From JAPOUP01 sp026708635 (GTDB lineage: Bacteria > Pseudomonadota > Alphaproteobacteria > Rhodobacterales > Rhodobacteraceae): a DNA stretch of 64,000 nucleotides. The DNA lies in assembly GCA_965200115.1 (NCBI GenBank), contig OZ241336.1:62001-126000 (forward strand), written 5' to 3'. The position numbers and the translations under genes are program-made. Numbering within the stretch: position 1 is the stretch's first letter; each line of letters opens with the position of its first letter. Under the pieces are notes generated by a model. The model had not been told where the DNA came from and did no database searches. It was given only the letters and a program-made list of their open reading frames with translations. This document shows positions 44,981 to 53,898 of this stretch, piece by piece.

Positions 44981-45973
44981 TCAGTTACCGAGCGCGTTGA
45001 TCCTGTCTAAGACGCCCTCTGGCCACGAAGCCGCGAATTCCGAGCCCTTGTACTGTTCCTGCACATGGCTGCGGAACGCGGCAAGGTCAGGTTCGTAAAG
45101 CGTTAGCCCGTTCTCCTCGAGGAAGGCTCCAAGCTCGGCCTCCTTCTGAAGCTGCGCCTGGCGTCCGCTTTCGGCAGCGTCTTCGGCGGCCTTCTTCACG
45201 ATCGCCTGCTGGTCCCCGCTCAGTCCGCCCCAGACAGCCTTCGAGAAGGCGACATAGTTCAGGTCGACCAGATGCGAGGTCAGGGCGATCTGGCAGGTCA
45301 CCTCATAGAATTTGGCGTCCACAACGGTCGGCAGTGGGTTGTCCTGACCGTCGACCGAGCCAGTCTGAAGTGCGGTGTAGACTTCAGTGAAGGCCATCGG
45401 CGTCGGGTTCGCGCCCAGAGCCTTGCCGAGGAACTGCCAGGCGTCGGTGCCAGGCATGCGCAGGTTGATGCCCGCTAGGTCGGCGGGTGTCCTGACGTCA
45501 ACCTCGTCCCGGCACTGGCGCAAATTCACATGCCGCTTGCCAAGGTACATCACTGCCAGAAGTTTGACGCCCAACTCGTCCTCGACCTTCTGCTTGAAGG
45601 GGTCCATCAGCGGGTCGCTGAAGACGGCAACCTGATGCTCGGCCGACTGATGGACATAGCCCGTCGCGAAGATCGAGAACTCGGGGAAGTACTGGGCCAG
45701 TTCCTGCGCTGATGCGATGGACATCTCGAGATCGCCGGATGCGATGGCTTCCAGTTCCGAGTTCTGCGCGATAAGCGAGGCGTTGTAATGCGGCTCGTAG
45801 GTCGCGAATTCCGCCACCGCCGGGCCGAAAACCTCCGCCAGCGCCACCGAGCGCTGGTCGGTCTCCGACGCGGGCGTTGACATGCGCAGCGTAATTTCCT
45901 GCGCCGCCACCGTTCCGGTCATCAGGGCTGTCGTCATCAGCGCAAGAACGGTTGTCTTGAGTGTTGGTGTCAT
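44981..45973 (-). CDS. TRAP transporter binding protein (DctP)
   Basis: 330 residues with a signal peptide ending TVAAQE. DctP features: ITLRMSTPASETDQRSVALA, INLRMPGTDAWQFLGKALGA with the substrate-carboxylate Arg, and AFTEVYTALQTGSVDGQDNP. A GGAGGA site precedes the ATG. The ligand is likely an organic acid, perhaps a sugar acid given the neighbouring DapA-family lyase. Confidence 0.93.
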   Translation of the reverse strand: MTPTLKTTVLALMTTALMTGTVAAQEITLRMSTPASETDQRSVALAEVFGPAVAEFATYEPHYNASLIAQNSELEAIASGDLEMSIASAQELAQYFPEFSIFATGYVHQSAEHQVAVFSDPLMDPFKQKVEDELGVKLLAVMYLGKRHVNLRQCRDEVDVRTPADLAGINLRMPGTDAWQFLGKALGANPTPMAFTEVYTALQTGSVDGQDNPLPTVVDAKFYEVTCQIALTSHLVDLNYVAFSKAVWGGLSGDQQAIVKKAAEDAAESGRQAQLQKEAELGAFLEENGLTLYEPDLAAFRSHVQEQYKGSEFAASWPEGVLDRINALGN

Positions 45974-45995
45974 AGGATCTTCCTCCGTTGAGATC

Positions 45996-46594
45996 TCAGG
46001 CGCCGAGCGCCTGTCGTTTTGCGCTGTCGATATGCGCGCTTATCGCGGCTACCGTCGCCGCTTGGTCGCGGGCCGGAAGCGCGGCGACAATGGCCATGTT
46101 GTTCGCACATCACCGACATGACCATTTTCGGCAGCGTCCGCGTATCCGTGTTGCGGATTAGCTGAATCCTGATCGTTGAGGGACCAGCCCAACCGGTGCG
46201 CTCGGTCGGGCGGTTTGGGTGTCACACTATGCACGGCATCACGGCGGATGGCATCATGTTCGGCCTCGATCCGGGAGAGGTCGTCGCCGCTCACCGTTTC
46301 GCAGAACTCTGCGAGAGCCTCGCCCTGGACGATGTGGCGTGACTGAAACGCATTCAGGATCAGGCCAGGGTCTGCAAAAAGCGCCTCCAAACCCCGCTTG
46401 GGAGAGGCCCGAATTAGACCGTCCGCTTCGATCCTCGGAAGCATCTCGCGAGTCGCGCCGAGCGGCATCCCGGTGACCTCAACGAGTTCGCGTTGCGAAA
46501 CGAATTGGCTAGGTTGGATATCCCGCGCAAGCACCTGCACGGTGGAGCTGGGATATACGTGATTGCGCTCCCGGATCGCTTCCTCCGCCATCAA
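45996..46594 (-). pseudogene. GntR-family (FCD) regulator, frameshifted
   Basis: The start at 46594 overlaps the upstream lyase stop by 4 bases. The N-terminal winged HTH is intact (QRELVEVTGMPLGATREMLP, ADGLIRASPKRGLE), as is the first part of the FCD domain. After about residue 145 the frame loses similarity. The true C-terminus, MAIVAALPARDQAATVAA followed by HIDSAKRQALGA, appears in another frame ending at 45998. A frameshift, and probably a deletion of the middle of FCD, removes ligand control; a truncated 181-residue product could still be made. Confidence 0.7.
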
Positions 46595-47451
46595 GCGACC
46601 TTTTCACCTGATCCGAGGACAAACGCACGGGCCTTATTGCCGAGCGGGGTTAGTGGCGCACGAATACGTTCCCATTCCGGGTCGTTTCTGTGCGTGGCCA
46701 GCACTGCTTTCAGCCCGGAAACGACCGGGACGGAGAGGATTCTTGACACCTCGGCCGTAAGTGCGGCGTCTTCCCGCGCCGTCTCCACGATCCGCTTTAT
46801 TCGGTCGGGGTAGAGGTTCGCCATCCCGGAAATTGCGCCCACCGCGCCGATGGCGACCGCCTTGTGAAGAATGCGTTCGTCGCCCACCAGCACCAGCACT
46901 GTCTTAAGTGCCAGAAGCGAGCGCGCGTTGTCCCAGCTTCCCGAACTGTCTTTTATCGCACGAATCCTTTCTTTCGCCATTCCAACCATTCGCCCGACAA
47001 GATGCACCGGTAGTCCAACACCTGAAACTTGCGGGATGTGATAAAGGATAAATTTCGCGGCGGCATCCGAGCGCTGGAAGAGTTGCATGTGCCAGTCGAG
47101 GAGGCCAGCGTCGCTCGGTGCCTGGAAGTAGAACGGCGGCATAAGAAGAAAATCGGTCACGCCATAGCGCCGCCCTTCGGCCACCTGCCGGGACGCATCG
47201 GAAACCGAATTGGCGGCGATTCCGAGCACGATCTTCCGGGCCGCAACCCCCGTAACGAGAAGCGCTTCTATACCGGTGGCCCGTTCCTCCATACCGATGG
47301 AAGCGCCCTCGCCGGTGGTGCCAAAAAGGGTTACGCTATCCGCGCCATTTTTGATTACTGAGAGGGAATGGGTGCACAAACGGGCTGTATCAATTTCGCC
47401 ACTCTCTGAAAATGGCGTGAGCATCGCTGAAGATACGCCAAATGTCCGCAT
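46591..47451 (-). CDS. DapA/NAL-family lyase, sugar-acid or amino-acid catabolic
   Basis: 286 residues from ATG 47451 (MRTFGVSSAMLTPFSESGEI). Family residues: GTTGEG pocket, Tyr in ILYHIPQVSGVG and Schiff-base Lys in AIKDSSGSW. The linkage to a TRAP transporter and GntR regulator argues for a catabolic aldolase or lyase of the NAL/KDG group and not lysine synthesis. It is the first gene of the unit running lyase-regulator-dctPQM. The substrate is unknown. Confidence 0.85.
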   Translation of the reverse strand: MRTFGVSSAMLTPFSESGEIDTARLCTHSLSVIKNGADSVTLFGTTGEGASIGMEERATGIEALLVTGVAARKIVLGIAANSVSDASRQVAEGRRYGVTDFLLMPPFYFQAPSDAGLLDWHMQLFQRSDAAAKFILYHIPQVSGVGLPVHLVGRMVGMAKERIRAIKDSSGSWDNARSLLALKTVLVLVGDERILHKAVAIGAVGAISGMANLYPDRIKRIVETAREDAALTAEVSRILSVPVVSGLKAVLATHRNDPEWERIRAPLTPLGNKARAFVLGSGEKVA

Positions 47452-47691
47452 GATTCCCCCGGTCAACAAAACTTGCCTGATCGTGCCTCGAATTAAAAAC
47501 CAAAAGCCATGTTCACCGACAGCCTTACCCTCGGCCGCATAACCGATCCGGTTTTCCCCGATGTCCGTGCGGCGGGGTCAAATGTGGAACGTAACCACGC
47601 CGTTCGCGGTGCCGGCCCGGGAACTTCCGGGATGGCATCGGACGTCGGTTCGGCGACCACACTGCCTCCACACCGGGAACGCCGACGGAAT

Positions 47692-47976
47692 TCACAGTTC
47701 CTCGACGATCACGACCTCCCGCTCGGAAGCGCCCTTCGCGTGCCTGAGCGCTTCCTGGTAAAGATCGGAGTCATAAACCGCCTTCGCCGCCTCGACACTG
47801 GGATAGCGGATCACCACATTACGTGATCTGTCAGCGCCTTCCAGTTGAACGTATCTACCTCCCCGCGCGAGAATCCGCCCGCCTCCCCGCTCGATCGCCT
47901 CCGTAGCCAAAGCCACATACCTTGCGTAGGATTCCTCGTCCATCACCGTGACGTGCGCGATCCACAATGCACTCAT
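47692..47976 (-). CDS. DUF1330 family protein
   Basis: 94 residues, dimeric alpha/beta-barrel type (MSALWIAHVTVMDEESYARY, then NVVIRYPSVEAAKAVYDSDL). It overlaps the alaS stop by 4 bases (ATGA). The function of DUF1330 is unknown. An alaS-DUF1330 linkage is consistent with Rhodobacterales gene order. Confidence 0.87.
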   Translation of the reverse strand: MSALWIAHVTVMDEESYARYVALATEAIERGGGRILARGGRYVQLEGADRSRNVVIRYPSVEAAKAVYDSDLYQEALRHAKGASEREVVIVEEL

Positions 47977-50666
47977 CGCTCCACTCCCTTCAGTAGCGTT
48001 TCCACCGCCTCAATCGCGGCGGCGGCCCTTTCGGCGGTCTTTCCGCCACCCTGGGCCATATCACGACGACCGCCACCACCCCGGCCGCCCAGTTCCGGCA
48101 CCGCCGCGCGAACGATCTCGACGGCACTGAACCGCTCGGTCAGATCACCGGTAACCCCCGCTGCTACGGCGGCCTTGCCGTCTCCGTCCGCGATAAGCAG
48201 GATCACACCGGTTCCGATCCGCGCCTTGTGTTCGTCAATCAGGCCGGGCAAATCCTTACCGCTGACGCCCTTAAGCACCTGTGCGAGGAATTCGGTGCCG
48301 GCCACGCTGCGGCTGGTCCCGCCCACCCCCGCATCGCCGCCCTGGCCGGCCATCGCTAGATCGCGGCGCAGCTTCGCGACCTCGCTCGACAGTCTCTTTC
48401 GCTCGTCAACCAGCGAACGGACACGGTCAACGAGATCCGAGGATCCGGTCCTGAGCATGTCCGACAGTTCCCCGACGCGCGCCGCCAGCGAATGCATGTG
48501 GGCAAGCGCCGGACGTCCCGTCAGCGCCTCGATACGGCGTACGCCCGCGCTGGACGCGCTGTCGCCAAGCAGGACGCATAGCCCTATGTCGCCGGTCCGC
48601 TCCACATGGGTGCCTCCGCACAGCTCGATGGAATAGGTGTTGCCGTCAGCGCCCTTCCCCTCGGCGGAGCCACCCATGGAAACGACCCGTACGTCATCAC
48701 CGTATTTTTCCCCGAAGAGCGCCTGCGCTCCGATCGAGCGCGCGTCGTCAAGCGTCATGATTCTCGTCAGCACGGGTGAATTCCGCCGGATGTGGGCATT
48801 CACCTCGTTCTCCACCGCCATCAGCTCCCCGTCACTCAGTGCTTTCCGGTGGCTGAAGTCAAATCTCAGCCTGTCGGGCCCGTTGAGCGACCCACGCTGC
48901 GCGACATGGTCGCCAAGCGTCCGCCTAAGGGCCTCATGCAGCAGATGCGTCGCTGAATGATTGGCGCGGATCGCCGTCCGGCGCTCGTGATCAACGGTGA
49001 GCGACACCGCGTCACCGAGCCTCAGACAGCCGGACATGACCGCCACTTCATGAGCGAAAATCCGCCCGTCCGCGAAGCGCTGCACATCCCTGACCGCGCA
49101 ATGGCATCTCTGTCCCGAATCCCCGGAAACCGTCCGGATCGATCCATGATCGCTCACCTGGCCGCCCGCCTCGCCATAGAACGGTGTTTGGTTGACAACG
49201 ATCCAGCCGGTCTCCCTTTCCCGTATCGCCTCAACGTTTTTTTCCCCGGTCACGATCGCGGCGACCTGCCCCTCCGCCGTCTCGGTCCCGTAGCCTAGAA
49301 ACTCGGTGGCGCCATGGGCCTCTAGCAGATCGAACCAGATCGCGGAGTTACCCCAGTCGCCGACGCCGGACCATGACTTCCGGGCCTCGGCTCTCTGCCG
49401 CTTCATCTCCGCGTCAAATCCCGCTACATCGACCCCCCGCCCCCGCTCCCGGAGCGCGTCAAGAGTCAGATCAAGCGGAAATCCGTAGGTGTCGTAAAGC
49501 CTGAACGCCGATACGCCCGGGAGATCGGCACCATCAGGCAGTCGGGACACTTCATCGTCCAGAAGCCGAAGTCCGCGTTCGAGCGTCTTCAGGAACCGCG
49601 TCTCCTCCATGCCGAGCGTTTCCTCGATCATCGGAAGCGCGCGGACAAGCTCGGGATACGCGCGTCCCATCTCATCCACGAGTGTCGGCACCAGCCGATG
49701 CATCACCGGATCCCGTGCGCCGGCAAGATGCGCATGGCGCATCGCGCGTCGCATGATCCGCCGCAGAACGTTGCCGCGTCCCTCGTTCGAAGGCGTCACG
49801 CCATCGGCGACCAGAAACGCCATGGACCTGAGGTGGTCGGCGATCACCCGATGATGCGCGTTCCCGGGACCGTAGGGATCGGAGCCGATGACGTTCGCGC
49901 TCGCCTCGATGAGCGCCCGCATCGTATCCGTATCGTAATTGTCATGCCTGCCCTGCAGAAGCGCCCCGACCCGTTCCAGCCCCATGCCGGTGTCAATCGA
50001 CTGGATGTCGAGATCGACCATCGAGCCGTCCTCGAACCGTTCGTTCTGCATGAAAACGATGTTCCAGATTTCGACGAACCGGTCACCGTCCTCATCGGGG
50101 CCGCCCGGCGGTCCGCCGGGTATATGCTCTCCGTGATCATAGAAGATCTCCGTGCAGGGACCGCAGGGTCCGGTGGGCCCCATCTGCCAGAAATTGTCAT
50201 GCGTCGCGATGCGGATTATCCGGTCCTCCGGAACTCCCACCTTTTTCCAGATGTCAGCCGCCTCGTCGTCAGTATGGTAAACGGTAACCGAAAGCCGACC
50301 GCTATCGATGCCGAATTCGTCGGTAAGCAGTCCCCAGGCCAAGGGTATGGCCTCATCCTTGAAATAGTCACCGAACGAGAAGTTACCCAGCATCTCGAAA
50401 AACGTATGATGCCGTGCCGTGTAGCCGACATTGTCGAGATCGTTGTGCTTACCTCCAGCGCGAACGCATTTCTGAGCGGTCGCGGCCCGCGAATAGGCAC
50501 GCCGCTCTATGCCGGTGAACAGGTTCTTGAACTGCACCATACCGGAGTTGACGAACATTAGCGTGGGATCGTTTCGCGGAACGAGGGGTGATGAGGGGAC
50601 AATCTCGTGACCGTTGCGGCGGAAGTAATCCAGGAAAGTCGTTCTTATGTCATTAAGGCTGGTCAT
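47973..50666 (-). CDS. alaS: Alanine-tRNA ligase
   Basis: 897 residues, all domains present. N-terminal class II catalytic domain (IRTTFLDYFRRNGHEIVPSS, FVNSGMVQFKN, FEMLGNFSFGDYFK), editing domain with zinc motif HSATHLLHEALR and CGGTHVERTGDIG, and a C-terminal DHHA1/C-Ala domain with a glycine-rich segment (RGGGGRRDMAQGGGK). Charges tRNA-Ala and clears mischarged Ser/Gly. Confidence 0.97.
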   Translation of the reverse strand: MTSLNDIRTTFLDYFRRNGHEIVPSSPLVPRNDPTLMFVNSGMVQFKNLFTGIERRAYSRAATAQKCVRAGGKHNDLDNVGYTARHHTFFEMLGNFSFGDYFKDEAIPLAWGLLTDEFGIDSGRLSVTVYHTDDEAADIWKKVGVPEDRIIRIATHDNFWQMGPTGPCGPCTEIFYDHGEHIPGGPPGGPDEDGDRFVEIWNIVFMQNERFEDGSMVDLDIQSIDTGMGLERVGALLQGRHDNYDTDTMRALIEASANVIGSDPYGPGNAHHRVIADHLRSMAFLVADGVTPSNEGRGNVLRRIMRRAMRHAHLAGARDPVMHRLVPTLVDEMGRAYPELVRALPMIEETLGMEETRFLKTLERGLRLLDDEVSRLPDGADLPGVSAFRLYDTYGFPLDLTLDALRERGRGVDVAGFDAEMKRQRAEARKSWSGVGDWGNSAIWFDLLEAHGATEFLGYGTETAEGQVAAIVTGEKNVEAIRERETGWIVVNQTPFYGEAGGQVSDHGSIRTVSGDSGQRCHCAVRDVQRFADGRIFAHEVAVMSGCLRLGDAVSLTVDHERRTAIRANHSATHLLHEALRRTLGDHVAQRGSLNGPDRLRFDFSHRKALSDGELMAVENEVNAHIRRNSPVLTRIMTLDDARSIGAQALFGEKYGDDVRVVSMGGSAEGKGADGNTYSIELCGGTHVERTGDIGLCVLLGDSASSAGVRRIEALTGRPALAHMHSLAARVGELSDMLRTGSSDLVDRVRSLVDERKRLSSEVAKLRRDLAMAGQGGDAGVGGTSRSVAGTEFLAQVLKGVSGKDLPGLIDEHKARIGTGVILLIADGDGKAAVAAGVTGDLTERFSAVEIVRAAVPELGGRGGGGRRDMAQGGGKTAERAAAAIEAVETLLKGVER

Positions 50667-51033
50667 CTCGCGAATTCCCGGATTGCCGTCTCCCCGATCT
50701 AGCCCGCACCTCTAGCCCCGCACCGCCGTCTTGTCCACAGTGACGGATGTGGCGTTCGGGGCAATCGCATTCGGAATTTCGGCAAACCGGAACGGAAACA
50801 CGGGAAGAGCGGAACGTCGCCCGTCGCCGCGTTCTCCGGTTACGTGAGGCATTCCGGGCCTCCATCGCGGTCTCCCGGTCCCAAAAGAGATTGCCCCGGG
50901 CGTTGCCGGAGAGGCCGAGATCCCCAGGCCGTCCCCAACGCGAAAAGGGTACGCCCTTCGGCGTACCCTTTCCCATTCCCCCGGTCGAAGTGCTTACCGA
51001 CCCGTTCGCCGGCCGTTCGCGGGCTCCAACGGG
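50667..51033. other. Intergenic region alaS/recA
   Basis: 367 bases between the alaS start and the recA stop, both genes on the minus strand. It contains the recA terminator (50944-50971) and should hold the alaS promoter. No gene is seen. Confidence 0.6.
50944..50971 (-). terminator. Strong terminator of recA
   Basis: A perfect 12-bp stem AAAGGGTACGCC/GGCGTACCCTTT with a 4-base loop, 62 bases past the recA stop. The A/T ends on both sides make it potentially bidirectional. Confidence 0.85.
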
Positions 51034-52110
51034 TCAGCCACCCGCCAGAGCGGCCGTCTCGCCCGAGGCCTGCGTCTCGTCGGTGTCGAGACCGTGCGCC
51101 TTGCGGATTCGCCGTTCGATCTCCTCAGCCACCTCCCCGTTCTCCCTGAGGAAGTTCCTGGCGTTTTCCCGCCCCTGGCCAATCCGCTCGTCACCGTACG
51201 AGAACCAGGCACCGGACTTCTCCACCACACCGGCCCTGACACCAAGATCAAGGAGCTCGCCGGTCTTTGAAATTCCCTCACCGTACATGATGTCGAATTC
51301 GACCTGCTTGAACGGCGGCGCCACCTTGTTCTTTACGACCTTGACGCGCGTCTGGTTGCCGATCACCTCGTCACGGTCCTTGATCGCCCCGATTCGGCGG
51401 ATATCGAGACGCACGGAACTGTAGAACTTCAGGGCGTTACCGCCAGTCGTGGTTTCGGGCGATCCGAACATCACTCCGATTTTCATCCTGATCTGGTTGA
51501 TGAAAATCACTATGCAATTGCTGCGGGCGATGGAGCCGGTAAGCTTGCGCATCGCCTGGCTCATCAGGCGGGCCTGAACTCCAACCGAAGAATCGCCCAT
51601 TTCACCCTCCAGTTCGGAACGGGGCGTCAGCGCGGCGACCGAATCCACCACGACGACGTTGACCGCGCCCGAACGAACGAGCGTGTCGGTGATCTCGAGC
51701 GCCTGCTCACCCGCGTCCGGCTGGCTGATCAGAAGTTCGTCGAGGTCGACCCCCAGCTTCAGCGCGTATTGGGGATCGAGCGCGTGCTCGGCGTCAACAA
51801 ACGCGCAGACGCCGCCTTTCCGCTGCTCCTCCGCAACGCAATGGAGCGCCAGCGTGGTCTTTCCGGAGGACTCGGGACCGAAGATCTCCACGATTCGTCC
51901 TTTCGGCAATCCGCCGACTCCCAGGGCAAGGTCCAGGCCGATCGATCCCGTAGAGGTGACTTCCATTTCCGCCAGCGGTTCCTCACCGCCGAGCTTCATT
52001 ATGGATCCCTTGCCAAACTGCCGCTCGATCTGGGAAAGGGCCGATTCGAGGGCTTTCAGCCGGTCGTCCTTGCGCTTGGATTCCATCGAAATCAGTTCCG
52101 CTTTGGCCAT
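51034..52110 (-). CDS. recA: Recombinase A
   Basis: 358 residues. Walker A GPESSGKTTLAL, the conserved INQIRMKIGVMFGSPETTTGG with loop L2, and NTDR-type segments are all present; N-terminal MAKAELISMESKRKDD and acidic C-terminal tail. Mediates strand exchange and LexA cleavage. Two LexA boxes precede it, and an AAGGAGATG site lies just upstream of the ATG. Confidence 0.98.
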   Translation of the reverse strand: MAKAELISMESKRKDDRLKALESALSQIERQFGKGSIMKLGGEEPLAEMEVTSTGSIGLDLALGVGGLPKGRIVEIFGPESSGKTTLALHCVAEEQRKGGVCAFVDAEHALDPQYALKLGVDLDELLISQPDAGEQALEITDTLVRSGAVNVVVVDSVAALTPRSELEGEMGDSSVGVQARLMSQAMRKLTGSIARSNCIVIFINQIRMKIGVMFGSPETTTGGNALKFYSSVRLDIRRIGAIKDRDEVIGNQTRVKVVKNKVAPPFKQVEFDIMYGEGISKTGELLDLGVRAGVVEKSGAWFSYGDERIGQGRENARNFLRENGEVAEEIERRIRKAHGLDTDETQASGETAALAGG

Positions 52111-52161
52111 GCTTTCATCTCCTTATTCCACAGCATCCACACTACGGCAATCGCCGTATAT

Positions 52162-52176
52162 GTTCACATTATGTTC
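52162..52176. promoter_or_regulatory. LexA (SOS) box 1
   Basis: GTTC-N7-GTTC, the alphaproteobacterial LexA consensus, at 52162-52176 about 50 bases upstream of the recA start. Supports SOS control of recA. Confidence 0.88.
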
Positions 52177-52191
52177 TAGCACTGATATCGA

Positions 52192-52206
52192 GAACAATCA
52201 ACGAAC
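52192..52206. promoter_or_regulatory. LexA (SOS) box 2
   Basis: GAAC-N7-GAAC, the reverse complement of the same consensus, at 52192-52206. The boxes are 30 bases apart and in opposite orientation. Confidence 0.8.
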
Positions 52207-52784
52207 ATTCAATGGCTGGCGAAAGATTTTTCGCGGTGGTGACGGGCCTGAACGAAGCGAGCGCCACGCCGCGCGGCCCATGATCATCGGGCCGCTCCGC
52301 AACTACCTGGAATCACGGCGTATTGAGCGGCGGTCCATGGGTGCCGCATCAGGCCGGAATGACCGGCCGATATGTTGTATTTCCGCAACACTCCGGGCCG
52401 GCAAAATCGCCGGGGTGTATCGCGGGTTTCTGACAATCGGCTCATCTGGCCGCTTTGCGCCGGCCGGAATTGAGCGGGAACCGTTTTTGTGCCGGCCAAA
52501 CGGGAATTGGAACGGTGCTGCACCAGCATATGCCAAAATTCGGGATACACCTCCATTGCCGCCATGTTTCTCGAAATGACCCCATCACGTCAAGCTCACC
52601 CGATGGCGGTCACTGAAATGGCGGTTGAAACAGCGTCACCCCGCCTCGGGCCTAGCATGAGACCTACAGCAAAATCCGTGATCTCTTTGGCCTTGAGAAT
52701 CCATAAGGCGCGTGATGGTTCGCCGAAAGATGGTCCGGTGTCCACTTACGGGACCGATAGTGAAATCGTCATAAGAAAATTGAT

Positions 52785-52809
52785 CCCCGGCGACATCCAG
52801 TCGCCGGGG
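52785..52809 (-). terminator. Terminator of the lipoprotein gene
   Basis: Perfect 10-bp stem CCCCGGCGAC/GTCGCCGGGG with a 5-base loop, 12 bases past the lipoprotein stop; the minus strand continues with a T-rich run. Confidence 0.75.
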
Positions 52810-52821
52810 TCCCGGCGTCCG

Positions 52822-53898
52822 TCAGCGGTTGGAGTAGAAGATCCCGATCCCCACTTCCTCCACGCCGTTGCGGACGAACTCGCCCTGTATCGTGCCGCCG
52901 GACTCAATGGCGGAAGGACCGTAAAAACCGCCGTTCACGGTTGAGGAAGTGACTTCAAGGCAGCCCGCGCAGCCCTCGGCCGGAGCCAGCGTGCCGGTGA
53001 ATCCGCTGCCGTCAATCTCGGTCTCCGGGATCACGTAGGCCAGGCCCGGATCAAGGTTCACCCATTCATCGTTGACCCGGTCCCGCCACCCGTCAAGCGT
53101 GCCGGAAATAGTGCCGTCGGTGAAGTCAGCGGTCAGCCGAATGTCGCTTCCATACTGGCCGGTGCGTTCGCCCGCGCCGGCCGGAAACGTGTCGATCCGC
53201 GACTGGCCCTCGAACGTCGCCCGGAGGTCCGTGGGCATGTCTTCGGGTTTCGTACGTAAACCGATGACGGCGAACCGGCGCGAGTCAACGCCCTCGCCGT
53301 GGTAGGTGCCGAAGGCGACGTGGTGCCTCCTGCGCTGCGGGCTGGACCGTCCCTCAAGGAAGTCGTTCCAGTCAAAGCCGAGCGCGTGACTGACGGGATA
53401 GCCGTCCCACGTCCAGAACCAGCGCGTCGTGCCGCCGCTTTCGTCCGGAATCCGGTAGTTCGCCGTCCCCGGCGCGGTCCCTTCCCCGTCCCTCGCGTGC
53501 TCCGCCGTGAACGTGATCCCCTCCCCGCCGTCCAGCGTCAGGACGACCGTGGGCGGCGTTCCAAGTACATCCGACGGCTGGAAAATCCGCACCGTCACGT
53601 CCTGAGGTTCGGCGATCCTGGCTCCCGTCCGGACCCGGCCTTCCGAGAAGGTATGGTCCAGCCCCACGGTCTCCGCCCTGAACGTCACCGCGTCCGGGAG
53701 GTTCCGGGCTTCCAGAATCCGGCTGGACAGGGTTGCGGTCCCGTCCGCGAAGGACCGCTGGTCAACCGGGTTCGTCACGGTTCCGGTTCCCCCGCCGCCG
53801 CAACCGGCCAGGGCGAGAGCCGCCGCCAGCGTCGCCGCGCCCGTCGTCGCATTGTTGGTCCAAAACGCGCTAAGGTATTTTGAGAGCCAAACCCACAC
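52822..53898 (-). CDS. Lipoprotein, transferrin-binding-protein-like (TbpB B/D) beta-barrel
   Basis: 358 residues. Signal peptide with lipobox LALAGC, lipidated Cys33, then a low-complexity GGGGTGT spacer. The C-terminal part has the alternating pattern and GTISGTLDGW, GSGFTGTLAPAEGC and VNGGFYGPSAIESGGTIQGE, which resemble the beta-barrel half of TbpB/factor-H-binding-type lipoproteins (surface lipoproteins in Slam systems). No slam gene is nearby. Probably surface or outer membrane; ligand unknown. Confidence 0.7.
   Translation of the reverse strand: MWVWLSKYLSAFWTNNATTGAATLAAALALAGCGGGGTGTVTNPVDQRSFADGTATLSSRILEARNLPDAVTFRAETVGLDHTFSEGRVRTGARIAEPQDVTVRIFQPSDVLGTPPTVVLTLDGGEGITFTAEHARDGEGTAPGTANYRIPDESGGTTRWFWTWDGYPVSHALGFDWNDFLEGRSSPQRRRHHVAFGTYHGEGVDSRRFAVIGLRTKPEDMPTDLRATFEGQSRIDTFPAGAGERTGQYGSDIRLTADFTDGTISGTLDGWRDRVNDEWVNLDPGLAYVIPETEIDGSGFTGTLAPAEGCAGCLEVTSSTVNGGFYGPSAIESGGTIQGEFVRNGVEEVGIGIFYSNR

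Larger units (their letters stand above)
52111..52821. other. recA upstream region and gene-free stretch
   Basis: About 710 bases. The recA-proximal part has two SOS boxes (below). From 52210 to 52780 there is nothing I can name: short frames only, one palindrome-rich patch and no RNA gene. Confidence 0.55.

Noticed and set aside
46591..47451. Annotation as lysine-pathway dapA
   Set aside because: Operon context with TRAP transporter and GntR regulator indicates catabolism; only the superfamily is certain.
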